Part shown: positions 15,602 through 23,671 of the stretch, piece after piece
How the letters are laid out: each line of letters starts with the position of its first letter
Numbering within the stretch: the stretch's first letter is position 1
Assembly (NCBI GenBank): GCA_040757085.1
Contig: JBFLXJ010000025.1
Location: 1 to 45,680, forward strand
DNA from: Bacillota bacterium
GTDB taxonomy: Bacteria > Bacillota > Sulfobacillia > JACIYH01
Length of the DNA: 45,680 nt
Reading direction: 5' to 3'
Notes under the pieces: model-generated
Database searches by the model: none
Told to the model about the DNA's origin: nothing
What the model saw: only the letters and a program-made list of their open reading frames with translations
Translations under genes and position numbers: made by a program

Positions 15602-16645
15602 TCACCCCGGGGGCTGTAATTCCAGGGCCCAGGGTTTGCGGTCAACCGCCTCGCCAATCACCGTGGCGTCCACCCCCCGCTCCCGCAAGCGGTCAAGAGC
15701 GCGCTCCACCTCGGCGACGGGCAGGGCCACGAGCAGCCCGCCCGAGGTCTGGGGGTCGCACAGCAGCAAGACGTCTGTGTCGTCCACGCCTTCTGCCCGC
15801 AGACGCGGCCGGATCCATTCCCGGTTCCTGTAGGCACCCCCGGCGAACATCCCCATGGCTCCCAGTTCCCGGGCGCCTTCCAGGAGCGGAATGGCACCAA
15901 CCCGGAACACCAGGGTCACCCCGCTCGCCTCTGCCATCCCGGCAGCATGACCCAGGAGGCCAAAGCCGGTCACATCGGTGCAGGCACTGACCTTTACGCC
16001 CCGGAGGGCATCGCAGGCTCGGGCATTGAGGGTCCTCATGGTCTCAATGGCCCGCGACACCACCTCCGGAGGTGCCATCTCCGCTTTGGCGGCCGTGTTG
16101 ATGACACCGGTGCCCAGGGGCTTGGTGAGCACGAGGATGTCTCCCGGGCTCGCGGTGGAGTTGCGCCACAACTCGCCCGGATGAACCAGGCCGACCACCG
16201 CCAGCCCGTACTTGGGCTCGTCATCCTGGAGGGTGTGCCCACCGGCAAGGATGGCACCGGCCTCGGCCACCTTGTCCGCACCCCCCTTGAGGATGTCGGC
16301 CAACACCTCCACCGGCAGGCAAGAGGGAAACCCCACCAGGTTGAGGCAAACCAGGGGCCGGCCGCCCATGGCGTAGACGTCGGACAGGGCATTGGCGGCC
16401 GCGATCTGCCCGAAAGTGTATGGGTCATCCACCACGGGCGTGAAGAAGTCCACAGTGGCGACGAGAGCCCTTTCCTCGTCCAGAAGGTAGACGGCAGCAT
16501 CGTCACCCGTGTGTGGCCCCACCAGCAGGCGGGCATCTTCCGGTAGCGACAAGTGTCGCAGCACGTGCGACAGGGTCTCGGGACCCACCTTGGCCGCTCA
16601 ACCTGCTGCCTTGGTCATCTGCGTTAACCGGAACAAGCCGTCCAC
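15602..16645 (-). CDS. selD: selenide, water dikinase (selenophosphate synthase), selenocysteine-containing
   Basis: Makes selenophosphate, the selenium donor for selenocysteine. Read with UGA as stop, the gene seems to start at a GTG at 16588 and lacks its active-site motif. The frame continues upstream through UGA at 16600-16598 and reads LFRLTQMTKAAG-U-AAKVGPETL, which aligns with the canonical SelD N-terminus RLTQxxxxxGCxxK, with Sec at residue 16 in the catalytic cysteine position. The GTG at 16645 has GGAGG 6 nt upstream and overlaps the desulfurase stop, giving 347 aa as in the family. The rest is typical: HTGDDAAV, VDFFTPVVDDPYTFGQIAAA, ALSDVYAMGG, AGGHTLQDDEPKYGL, DPQTSGGLL. Lys at residue 19 follows the Sec as expected. 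Confidence 0.95.
16555..16600 (-). promoter_or_regulatory. UGA selenocysteine codon and candidate bacterial SECIS hairpins of selD
   Basis: The UGA is 16600-16598. Two hairpins follow in the coding RNA: a 5-bp stem GGGUC/GACCC with loop CCGA (16586-16573), whose loop starts about 17 nt after UGA, and a 6-bp stem GUCGCA/UGCGAC with a 5-nt loop CGUGC (16571-16555), whose loop starts about 33 nt after UGA. Both fall in the range known for bacterial SECIS elements. Which one SelB uses is not decided. Confidence 0.55.
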
Positions 16646-17856
16646 CCCCTTCCTCCCGGCCTCTCTCGCCGCAGGCGAGCGGCGACGCGGGCCACCGCGC
16701 TCACGACGTAGTCCACCTCTTCCAGGGTGTTAGAGTACCCGAGGCTGATGCGCACCGTCCCTGCCGGATAAGTACCTGCGGTACGGTGGGCCCAGGGAGC
16801 GCAGTGCAGCCCGGTCCTCACCATCACCCCGAAATCGGAGTCCAGGAGTTCCCCCACCCGGGCGGGGTCGGCCCCTGCCACGGTGAAGGAAACCAGGGCG
16901 ACCCGGGCCTGGGCGTCCGGCGGACCGTGCACCCTCACCCCCGGGATGTCCCGCAGCCCGTCGAGCAGCCGCGACGCCAGTCCCAGTTCGTGCTGGCGCA
17001 CCGCATCCGTACCCACATCCGCCAGGTAGCGCACGGCGGCGCCCAGCCCGGCCAGACCCACCCCGTTCAGGGTACCGCTCTCGTAAACATCAGGCAAGAG
17101 GTCGGGTTGTTCTTCCAGATGGGATAAGCTCCCCGTCCCTCCCCGCACCAGGGGTCGCGGGCTGATGCCCTCACGTATGTAAAGGCCCCCCGTCCCCTGC
17201 GGCCCCAGCAGAGCCTTGTGCCCGGTGAAGGCGACGAGGTCGAGATCCATCCCGGTCACGTCCAGGGGCAGGCAGCCGGCGGTCTGGGCGGCGTCCACCA
17301 GGACGAGGGCCCCCTCCTCGTGGGCGAGCCGGGCCGCCGCGGCCACGGGCAGGATCGTCCCCGTTACGTTGGAAGCGTGGGTAAGCACTACCAGCCGCGT
17401 GCGGCGACCGAGGGCCCGCCGCAGATCATCGAGGTCAAGGTGACCCTCGGGACTGCACCTTACGCGGGTGACGTCTACCCCCCGTGCCCTCAGGTCATAA
17501 AGAGGCCGGGCCACCGCATTGTGTTCCACGGTGGATGTGACCACGTGATCCCCCGGCTCGAGTAGCCCGTATAGAGCCAGATTAATGCCCCAGGTGGCAT
17601 TGGGGCCAAATACGATCCGGGCCTCGTGGCTACACCCCAGGAACCGCGCCACGGCCTGCCTGGTGGCAAACACGGCCCGGGCTGCGGCCACGGCCAGCCG
17701 GTGGGCCGACCGGCCCGGGTTGGCTCCCGCCTGCTCCAGGTAATCCACCATGGCCCGCGCCACCGGGGGCGGCTTGGGCCAGGAGGTGGCGGCATGGTCC
17801 GCATACACTATCCGGCCGTCGAGGCTTCCCCGGCAGGCCCGCAGCCCCGCCCCCAT
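16624..17856 (-). CDS. cysteine desulfurase / selenocysteine lyase-type class V aminotransferase
   Basis: A PLP enzyme of 410 aa that removes sulfur (or selenium) from cysteine (selenocysteine) as an enzyme-bound persulfide. Landmarks: IVYADHAATSWPKP, NPGRSAHRLAVAAA, the PLP-contacting VDAAQTAGCLPLDV, the lysine motif FTGHKALLGPQGTGGLYI and the catalytic cysteine in RTGLHCAPWAHRT. The sequence resembles the class V subfamily commonly placed beside selD, rather than IscS/NifS. The ATG at 17856 overlaps the DUF3343 stop (TGATG) with GGAGG 9 nt upstream; its own end overlaps selD. Probably supplies selenium to SelD. Confidence 0.92.
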   Translation of the reverse strand: MGAGLRACRGSLDGRIVYADHAATSWPKPPPVARAMVDYLEQAGANPGRSAHRLAVAAARAVFATRQAVARFLGCSHEARIVFGPNATWGINLALYGLLEPGDHVVTSTVEHNAVARPLYDLRARGVDVTRVRCSPEGHLDLDDLRRALGRRTRLVVLTHASNVTGTILPVAAAARLAHEEGALVLVDAAQTAGCLPLDVTGMDLDLVAFTGHKALLGPQGTGGLYIREGISPRPLVRGGTGSLSHLEEQPDLLPDVYESGTLNGVGLAGLGAAVRYLADVGTDAVRQHELGLASRLLDGLRDIPGVRVHGPPDAQARVALVSFTVAGADPARVGELLDSDFGVMVRTGLHCAPWAHRTAGTYPAGTVRISLGYSNTLEEVDYVVSAVARVAARLRRERPGGRGWTACSG

Positions 17857-18113
17857 CAGCATTCCCCTCCGGAGCACCCCGGCGTGTTAGCCGGCGGTTC
17901 CACGGGAAACACCCCCGCCACCTGCACCTCGCCGCGGGTCGCCAGATCCAGTGCCCGTTCCCGGTACTCGTCCTCAAGGGCGATCGCCACGCCACAGGCC
18001 TCCGAAATCCAGCGGGGAGTGGGGATCAGGCTGTGGGGGATGCGCTCGTCGCTCAGGATGGCATCGAGCTTAATGGCATTGTGGGGGTTGGGGAAGACGA
18101 TGCAGATTCGCAT
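17856..18113 (-). CDS. DUF3343 protein, putative Se/S carrier
   Basis: An 85-aa protein beginning MRICIVFPNPHNAIKLDAIL. It has the RIPHSLIPTPRWISEACGVAI segment in which Pro-Thr-Pro-Arg and a following Cys are characteristic of DUF3343. The C-terminus carries two more cysteines (GCSGGEC). The family is repeatedly found with selD, yedF and class V desulfurases and has been proposed to carry sulfur or selenium; that role is an inference. It lies 3 bp after gltX and overlaps the desulfurase start, so all are in one transcript. Confidence 0.9.
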   Translation of the reverse strand: MRICIVFPNPHNAIKLDAILSDERIPHSLIPTPRWISEACGVAIALEDEYRERALDLATRGEVQVAGVFPVEPPANTPGCSGGEC

Positions 18114-18116
18114 CCC

Positions 18117-19610
18117 TCAGGCAGGCTGGTGGGCACGGATCCAGGATATGGCCCGGTCCAGCCGGGCCACGGTTTCCTCCCGGCCGAGCAGGGCCATGAT
18201 GTCGAAGAGGCCGGGCCCCACCGTGCGACCGGTGAGGGCCAGGCGGGTGGGATGGATTACCTGCGCGGCAGCGACCCCGCGCTCCTCGGCCAGCGACCGG
18301 TAACAGTGCTCTATGGCGGCGGCGTCCCACCCGGGCACGGCACGCACCCGTTCCCGAGCTGCCTCCAGGAGGTCGGCCACTCCCGGGCGACTGAAATGCT
18401 TGGCCACTCCCTTTTCGTCATAGGCGAAGTCGTCCCTGAAGAAATAACGGGTTGCCTCGGGGACCTCGGCCAGGGTGCGCACCCGCTCGCGCATGGCCAG
18501 CATGATCCCTTCCAGCCACCGGCGCACCTCGGGCTCCGGGTCCCGGTCGGGAAGCAGCCCGGCCTGCCGCCAGAAGGGCAGCGCCCATTCCACCAGTTGA
18601 GCGGGGGGAGCCATACGCAGGTACTGGGCGTTCATCCAGGTTAGCTTCTCGTTGTCGTAGATGGCGGCACTCTTGGACACTCGCTCCAGGCTGAACTGGC
18701 GGATCATTTCTTCCCGCGAGACGATCTCTTCACCGCCCTCGGGGGACCACCCCAGGGTAGCCAGGTAGTTTACCAGCGCGTCCGGCAGATACCCCCGCTC
18801 GCGGTATTCGTGTACAGAAGTGGCACCGTGCCGCTTGCTAAGCTTGCTGCGGTCGGGAGCCAGGATCATGGGCAGGTGTGCGAACTCGGGGATGGGGTAC
18901 CCCAGCGCCTGGTACAGAATGACCTGCTTGGGAGTGTTGGAAAGATGCTCCTCTCCCCGGATGACGTGGGTGATGTGCATGGTGGCGTCGTCCACCACGC
19001 AGGCGAAGTTGTACGTGGGCATGCCGTCCGATTTCACCAGTACCCAGTCATCCAGGACGGCATGCTCGAAAGCCACTTCGCCCCGGATGAGGTCCCTGAC
19101 CACCGTCACCCCTTCCAAGGGCATCTTCAGCCGCAGCACAGGCCGGCGGCCCTCCCGGGCGAGGGCATCCTGCTGGGCCGGAGAGAGGTCCCGGCAGCGG
19201 CGGTCGTACCGGGGCGGCAACCCCCGGGCGAGGGCCTCTTCCCGGCGAGCCGCCAGCTCCTCGGGCGTGCAGTAGCACCGGTAGGCATGGCCGCTTTGCA
19301 ACAGGCGGGCGGCGTGAGCCGCGTACAGCTCCAGACGCTGGGACTGGAAGTAGGGACCGTACGGACCTCCCACTTCCGGCCCCTCGTCCCAGTCGATGCC
19401 CAGCCAGCGGAACGCCTCCAGCATGGGGCGAACCAGTTCCTCCCGCGACCTCTTGAGGTCAGTGTCCTCCATGCGCAGGATAAACCGTCCCCCGTGGTGG
19501 CGCGCAAACAGCCAGTTGAACAGGGCAGTACGTGCTCCCCCGATATGCAGTTCTCCCGTCGGGCTGGGAGCAAAGCGCACCCTTACCAGCCGCAACACCT
19601 CCCACCGCAA
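18117..19610 (-). CDS. gltX: glutamate--tRNA ligase
   Basis: Charges tRNA-Glu (and often tRNA-Gln in Bacillota). Class I synthetase, about 490 aa. Motifs: RFAPSPTGELHIGGARTALF (HIGH region), the KMSKS-like DRSKLSKRHGATS, and the anticodon-binding C-terminal half. A zinc-like cluster CYC is seen at YRCYCTPEE. The start is unclear. The first TTG (19610) and the TTG at 19595 have poor ribosome sites, while a CTG at 19589 lies 8 nt after GGGAGG and would give the canonical MVRVRFAPSPTG. It sits between the por genes and the selenium genes, all on the minus strand with short gaps. Confidence 0.95.
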   Translation of the reverse strand: MRWEVLRLVRVRFAPSPTGELHIGGARTALFNWLFARHHGGRFILRMEDTDLKRSREELVRPMLEAFRWLGIDWDEGPEVGGPYGPYFQSQRLELYAAHAARLLQSGHAYRCYCTPEELAARREEALARGLPPRYDRRCRDLSPAQQDALAREGRRPVLRLKMPLEGVTVVRDLIRGEVAFEHAVLDDWVLVKSDGMPTYNFACVVDDATMHITHVIRGEEHLSNTPKQVILYQALGYPIPEFAHLPMILAPDRSKLSKRHGATSVHEYRERGYLPDALVNYLATLGWSPEGGEEIVSREEMIRQFSLERVSKSAAIYDNEKLTWMNAQYLRMAPPAQLVEWALPFWRQAGLLPDRDPEPEVRRWLEGIMLAMRERVRTLAEVPEATRYFFRDDFAYDEKGVAKHFSRPGVADLLEAARERVRAVPGWDAAAIEHCYRSLAEERGVAAAQVIHPTRLALTGRTVGPGLFDIMALLGREETVARLDRAISWIRAHQPA

Positions 19611-19702
19611 ATTTCCCGGGAGCCAGGGGGCAGGACAGGCCCGGCACTAGCGCCTCGACCCGGCGGCCCCCCGGCAGCCTAACCCGGCACGATCCGTCAA
19701 GG

Positions 19703-20626
19703 CTAGATTTCTCCGCAGCGCTTGAGAAGTTCCTCCCACTTGCGGTCCACGTAGGCCTGGATCTCGTCGATGATGTGGCGGTTTTCGGGCCGGAAGAGGT
19801 GGCGGAAGCGACCCTGCATCTTCAGCCACTCCTCCACCGGCTTCTTCTCGCGGGGCTTGTAGGTGAGGCGCCATTTGCCGTGGTCCACTTCGTACAGCGG
19901 CCAGTAGCAGGTTTCCACCGCCACCCTGGTAACCTCGACGGTGAGCGAACCGTCGTGGCGCCAGCCCCGCGGGCAGGGGGCGATGGCGTTGACAAAGGCC
20001 GGACCTTCGGCATCGAAGGCCTTCTTCATTTTGGTGACCAGGTCGTTCCAGTGGCTGGGGGAAACCTGGGCCACGTAGGGGATGTCGTGAGCGGCCATGA
20101 TGGCGGTGAGATCCTTCCGGTGCTGGCGCTTGCCCGGGATCACCTCTCCCGCCGGAGTGGTGGTGGTCTCCGCTCCCAGGGGCGTGGCGCTGGAGCGCTG
20201 GATGCCGGTGTTCATGTAGGCCTCGTTGTCGTAGCAGATATACACGAACCGGTGGCCCCTCTCGGCCGCCCCCGACAGGGACTGGAAGCCGATGTCGAAG
20301 GTGCCCCCGTCACCACCGAAGGCGACGAAGCGAAACTCGCCCGGGATCTTGTCCTGCCGCTTGAGCGAGCGGTAGGCAGCCTCCACCCCCGAGATGGTGG
20401 CAGCGGCGTTTTCGAAGGCACTGTGGATCCACGAGCACCGCCACGCGGTGTACGGGTAGATGGCGCTGGCCACCTCCAGGCAACCGGTGGCATTGGCAGC
20501 CACCAGGGGCACGTCCAGGGCCTTGAGGGCCTGGCGCACCACTATGGGTGCCCCGCACCCGGCGCACAGGCGATGTCCTCCGGTGAGGATCTCGGGTTGA
20601 CGGGAAAGTTCCTTAAGGCTGGGCAT
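19703..20626 (-). CDS. porB: pyruvate:ferredoxin oxidoreductase, beta subunit
   Basis: The thiamine-diphosphate and [4Fe-4S] subunit of the four-subunit oxidoreductase that interconverts pyruvate + CoA and acetyl-CoA + CO2. 307 aa. Seen: the cluster start LCAGCGAPI, NATGCLEV, the TPP-binding GDGGTFDIGFQSLSGAAERG, YDNEAYMNTGIQRSSATP (typical of the pyruvate enzyme) and a further Cys in IAPCPRGW. It directly follows porA (6-bp gap). Depends on the thiamine diphosphate made by the nearby thi operon. Confidence 0.95.
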   Translation of the reverse strand: MPSLKELSRQPEILTGGHRLCAGCGAPIVVRQALKALDVPLVAANATGCLEVASAIYPYTAWRCSWIHSAFENAAATISGVEAAYRSLKRQDKIPGEFRFVAFGGDGGTFDIGFQSLSGAAERGHRFVYICYDNEAYMNTGIQRSSATPLGAETTTTPAGEVIPGKRQHRKDLTAIMAAHDIPYVAQVSPSHWNDLVTKMKKAFDAEGPAFVNAIAPCPRGWRHDGSLTVEVTRVAVETCYWPLYEVDHGKWRLTYKPREKKPVEEWLKMQGRFRHLFRPENRHIIDEIQAYVDRKWEELLKRCGEI

Positions 20627-20632
20627 GATGTT

Positions 20633-21832
20633 TCACTCCCTGACGCCGAGGTAAGTCACCAGCCGGGTAACCCGGCCTTCGTCTTTGATGTGCATGAGGT
20701 CGCCGAATACTCCCTCGATGTCCTCCAGGGCGACATCCCGGCCGCCCAGCCCGTAAATGTAGTCCACCACCACGGGCCGGCTGGGACGATCGTACAGGGC
20801 GGACCTCACTTCGGCAAAAAGCGGGCCGCCCAGGGTGGAAAGCCCGTCGGCCCGGTCCATGACCCCCACCACCCTGGCCGCGGCCAGGGCCTCCCCTATT
20901 TCCCGCCAGGGCCAGGGCCGGAAAACGCGCACCTTCAGGACCCCAGCCTTAATTCCCCGACCGCGCAGGGCGTCGGCCACCGCCTTGGCACTCCCCGCGG
21001 CGGAACCGATGGCCACCACGGCCACCTCGGCATCCTCCAGCCGGTGGGCCTCAAAGAACCCGTATTCCCGCCCGCTCAGGCGGCCGTATTCCTTCCCCAC
21101 CTCCAGGATCACGGCAGGAGCGTGCTCCATGGCATCCGCCACCTGGCGCCGGGCCTCGAAGTAGTAGTCCTGCAGGGCCAGCGCCCCGTAGGTAACAGGG
21201 TGATCGGGGTCAAGCAGAGGGTAGCCAGGCACGTACTCGCCCACGAACTCCGCCACCGCCTCGTCGGGGAGAACCTGCAAGTTCATGAGGGAATGGCTGA
21301 TAACGAAACCGTCCTGGCACACCATGACCGGCAGGCGGACATCGGGGTGCTCTGCTATGCGCACAGCCTGGATGGTGTTGTCATATGCCTCCTGGGCGTT
21401 CTCGCTGTACAGCTGTATCCATCCCGAGTCGCGGGCACCCATGGAGTCTGAGTGGTCGCAGTGGATATTGATGGGGGTAGAAAGGGCCCGGTTCACCACC
21501 GGCATCACGATGGGGAGCCGGAATCCGGCCGCGATGTACAGGACTTCCCACATGAGGGCCAGTCCCTGCGAGGAGGTGGCGGTCATCGTGCGCGCACCCG
21601 CCGCGGCGGAACCCACGCAGGCGGACAGTGCCGAGTGCTCGCTTTCCACGGTGACGAATTCAGTCTTTACCTTACCGTCGGCCACAAAGGTAGAAAAGTA
21701 CTGCACAATATCGGTCTGGGGAGTGATGGGATAGGCGGCCACCACGTCGGGGTTGATCTGCTTCATAGCCATGGCCACCGCCTCGTTCCCGGTCAGGGCC
21801 ACCTTCTGCTGGGTCACCATCTGTACCGCCAT
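20633..21832 (-). CDS. porA: pyruvate:ferredoxin oxidoreductase, alpha subunit
   Basis: 399 aa. N-terminal domain with LTGNEAVAMAMKQINPDVVAAYPITPQT, the VTVESEHSALSACVGSAAAGAR segment, TSSQGLALMWEVLYIAAG, and the pyruvate-type RALSTPINIHCDHSDSMGAR. The C-terminal half carries the domain that swaps against the other subunits (GSAAGSAKAVADALRGRGIK). It starts almost at the porD stop. Forms the catalytic core with porB. Confidence 0.95.
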   Translation of the reverse strand: MAVQMVTQQKVALTGNEAVAMAMKQINPDVVAAYPITPQTDIVQYFSTFVADGKVKTEFVTVESEHSALSACVGSAAAGARTMTATSSQGLALMWEVLYIAAGFRLPIVMPVVNRALSTPINIHCDHSDSMGARDSGWIQLYSENAQEAYDNTIQAVRIAEHPDVRLPVMVCQDGFVISHSLMNLQVLPDEAVAEFVGEYVPGYPLLDPDHPVTYGALALQDYYFEARRQVADAMEHAPAVILEVGKEYGRLSGREYGFFEAHRLEDAEVAVVAIGSAAGSAKAVADALRGRGIKAGVLKVRVFRPWPWREIGEALAAARVVGVMDRADGLSTLGGPLFAEVRSALYDRPSRPVVVDYIYGLGGRDVALEDIEGVFGDLMHIKDEGRVTRLVTYLGVRE

Positions 21833-21833
21833 G

Positions 21834-22142
21834 TCACTTCACCTCGGTGACTTCCTCTTCAGGAACCATCTTGATGGCCTTCACCCTGGGGGGGCACTCG
21901 TGGGCACATATCCCGCATCCCTTGCAGTGTTCGAAATCGAACCCGGTGATCTTGCCGTCCTTCACGATGATGGCCCCGTCCGGGCAGAACACCCAGCACA
22001 GCAGGCAATGAATGCACTTCTCCCGGGACCATTCCGGACGCAGGGAACGCCAGTCTCCCGTCTGGTACCGGGTGGCGTTTCCCGCCTCGGTGATCACCGC
22101 CCCCGTGGGCATTTCCCTCCACCCCAGCGGCTTGTCTGTCAT
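21834..22142 (-). CDS. porD: pyruvate:ferredoxin oxidoreductase, delta (ferredoxin) subunit
   Basis: 102 aa with two [4Fe-4S] motifs, CIHCLLCWVFCPDGAI and CKGCGICAHECP, each CxxCxxCxxxCP. The N-terminal 40 residues (GWREMPTGAVITEAGNATRY) match the delta-subunit extension. Transfers electrons from the TPP site to external ferredoxin. The ATG overlaps the gamma-subunit stop by 4 nt. Confidence 0.95.
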   Translation of the reverse strand: MTDKPLGWREMPTGAVITEAGNATRYQTGDWRSLRPEWSREKCIHCLLCWVFCPDGAIIVKDGKITGFDFEHCKGCGICAHECPPRVKAIKMVPEEEVTEVK

Positions 22143-22720
22143 TCCCCCCTGACCTCCTCGTAACCCCGCTGGATAGCCTTGACGTTAGCCTGTACTACTT
22201 CCGGTCGGTTGCGGAACTTGTGGTGCAACTGCTCTTCGGTGACCTGCAAGAACTGCTCATAATCGATGAGTCCCGACACCCGCATTAAAGCCCCCATCAT
22301 GGGCGTGTTGGGGATGTCCCTCCCCAGGGTGTCCAGGGAAATCCGGCTGGCGTCCACGGTGTAGACCTTCCCCCGGCCGGGGGCCAGCTTCAGCCGCGCC
22401 CGCATTTCGGCCGCCTCCCGGGCCGTATTTATGAGGACGATGCCGTCGTCAGGCAGGCCTGCCGTCACGTCGCTCTTTCCCACCAGGGTGGGGTCAAGGA
22501 CGATGACCACCCGGGGGGACTTCACACCAGAATACACGTAGATGGGCTCGTCCCCGATGCGGTTAAACGCCAGCATGGGTGCGCCCATCCGCTCCGGACC
22601 ATACTCGGGGAAACCCTGCACGTACTTGCCCGCCGCCGCTGCCGCCTCTGCCAGGAGCACTGCTGCCGTCTTGGCACCCTGTCCACCCCGTGCGTGCCAC
22701 CTGATCTCCGTGGTGGGCAC
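22139..22720 (-). CDS. porG: pyruvate:ferredoxin oxidoreductase, gamma subunit
   Basis: 193 aa from the GTG at 22720; the frame is open further upstream but those residues do not fit the family. Landmarks: TEIRWHARGGQGAKTAAVLLAEAA, FPEYGPERMGAPMLAFNRI, VIVLDPTLVG and RDIPNTPMMGALMRVSGL. First gene of the por operon (gamma-delta-alpha-beta). Confidence 0.94.
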   Translation of the reverse strand: MPTTEIRWHARGGQGAKTAAVLLAEAAAAAGKYVQGFPEYGPERMGAPMLAFNRIGDEPIYVYSGVKSPRVVIVLDPTLVGKSDVTAGLPDDGIVLINTAREAAEMRARLKLAPGRGKVYTVDASRISLDTLGRDIPNTPMMGALMRVSGLIDYEQFLQVTEEQLHHKFRNRPEVVQANVKAIQRGYEEVRGE

Positions 22721-22776
22721 CGGCCTCACCCCTTTTCCTCTGACGGAATTATCTCCATTTTCCCTAAGAACGTTAA

Positions 22777-22850
22777 GACCGGGCGACATGCGGCCCGGTC
22801 CCCCAGGACCCACCAATCTTTATCGTACCCCTTGTCTTCCATCCCGTCAA
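22777..22850 (-). promoter_or_regulatory. por operon promoter and leader hairpin
   Basis: Minus-strand TTGACG (22850-22845) and TACGAT (22827-22822) are 17 bp apart. About 20 nt into the transcript is an 8-bp hairpin with arms GACCGGGC/GCCCGGTC (22800-22777) followed by TTAACGTTCTT, which could act as a weak attenuator. The rest of the gap up to 22948 shows nothing else. Confidence 0.55.
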
Positions 22851-22948
22851 GGAAAATCGGTGCCGCTCGTGCCGCTCGGTGGCGTGGAGCCCATCACGGA
22901 GGGCCGACAGCCCGGCTCCTATCCCTGCAGCACCCGGTAAGGCTCAAG

Positions 22949-23212
22949 TCAGCGGACGCAGAATTGCAGAGCGGCCACCATGAGGAAACCGGGAATGCCC
23001 AGGTACCCCACCGCCAGTGCGGTTACCGGGTTCAGGGGCAGGTGGAGCCCGAACAACGCCCCCGCCAGGTTCACGGCCCAGAGCGCCAAACCCCCCAGCA
23101 CCGCCCTGTATGCCGCCACCCCCACCCAGCGCAGGGGACGGTAAAACAATCTGACCACCACGTAAAGCAAGAGCAAACCGAACCCGTAGGCAGCAAGAAG
23201 CTGGGGGTCCAT
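22949..23212 (-). CDS. bofA: pro-sigmaK processing inhibitor BofA family protein
   Basis: 87-aa membrane protein with three hydrophobic segments (LLAAYGFGLLLLYVVVRLF, AVLGGLALWAVNLAGALFG, AVGYLGIPGFLMVAALQF). The asparagine-containing LALWAVNLAG, HLPLNPVTALAVGYLGIPG and the C-terminal end are typical of BofA, which holds the SpoIVFB protease in check during spore formation in Bacillus. ATG preceded by GGAGGG. It follows yaaL, the normal Bacillota order recR-yaaL-bofA. Implies an endospore former or a descendant of one. Confidence 0.9.
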   Translation of the reverse strand: MDPQLLAAYGFGLLLLYVVVRLFYRPLRWVGVAAYRAVLGGLALWAVNLAGALFGLHLPLNPVTALAVGYLGIPGFLMVAALQFCVR

Positions 23213-23260
23213 GTTCCAACCCTCCTGCCCTACGGTATGCCCGGCTGGCCAGACCCAGAA

Positions 23261-23521
23261 CTAGCCCGCCATCCTGCCCTGCCGCGCCAACTTCAACAGG
23301 TACGAGTACCGCTTCTGAGCCGCCTCCAGCAGGTAGCAGGCATGATCCACCAGGTCGGGATCGGAAACGTTTTCGAAATATGCCCTGGCCGCCTCTAGCT
23401 CTCGCTGGGCCTTCCTGACCAAATCTTGCACCCCGGGATCACCCTCAGAAGCTCCCTCCACCCCACCGTCCCGCATCCTGGTCTGCCACCAGTACCGCAG
23501 CCTATCCCACGGTTGTCGCAC
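23261..23521 (-). CDS. yaaL: YaaL-like DUF2508 protein
   Basis: 86 aa, predicted mostly helical and charged: RKAQRELEAARAYFENVSDP and DLVDHACYLLEAAQKRYSYL match the short DUF2508/YaaL family found between recR and bofA in Bacillota. GTG start. The function is unknown in the family; position is the strongest evidence besides the helical pattern. Confidence 0.8.
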   Translation of the reverse strand: MRQPWDRLRYWWQTRMRDGGVEGASEGDPGVQDLVRKAQRELEAARAYFENVSDPDLVDHACYLLEAAQKRYSYLLKLARQGRMAG

Positions 23522-23671
23522 GTCGGCAATCTTCCTCCCGAAGGCTGCGCCGCCCCCTACTCTATATGCCGGCCGCCTTCCGGAGGATATTATTGACCCG
23601 GGAATATTCTTCCATGCATTCCCGCCAGAGCACGGCAGTCTCGGGGTGCCCCGGCGCCGATACCGGACCTC

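Noticed and set aside
19532-21451. Long plus-strand ORF of 639 codons opposite porA/porB
   Set aside because: His/Gly/Pro-rich antisense shadow; porA and porB are certain on the other strand.
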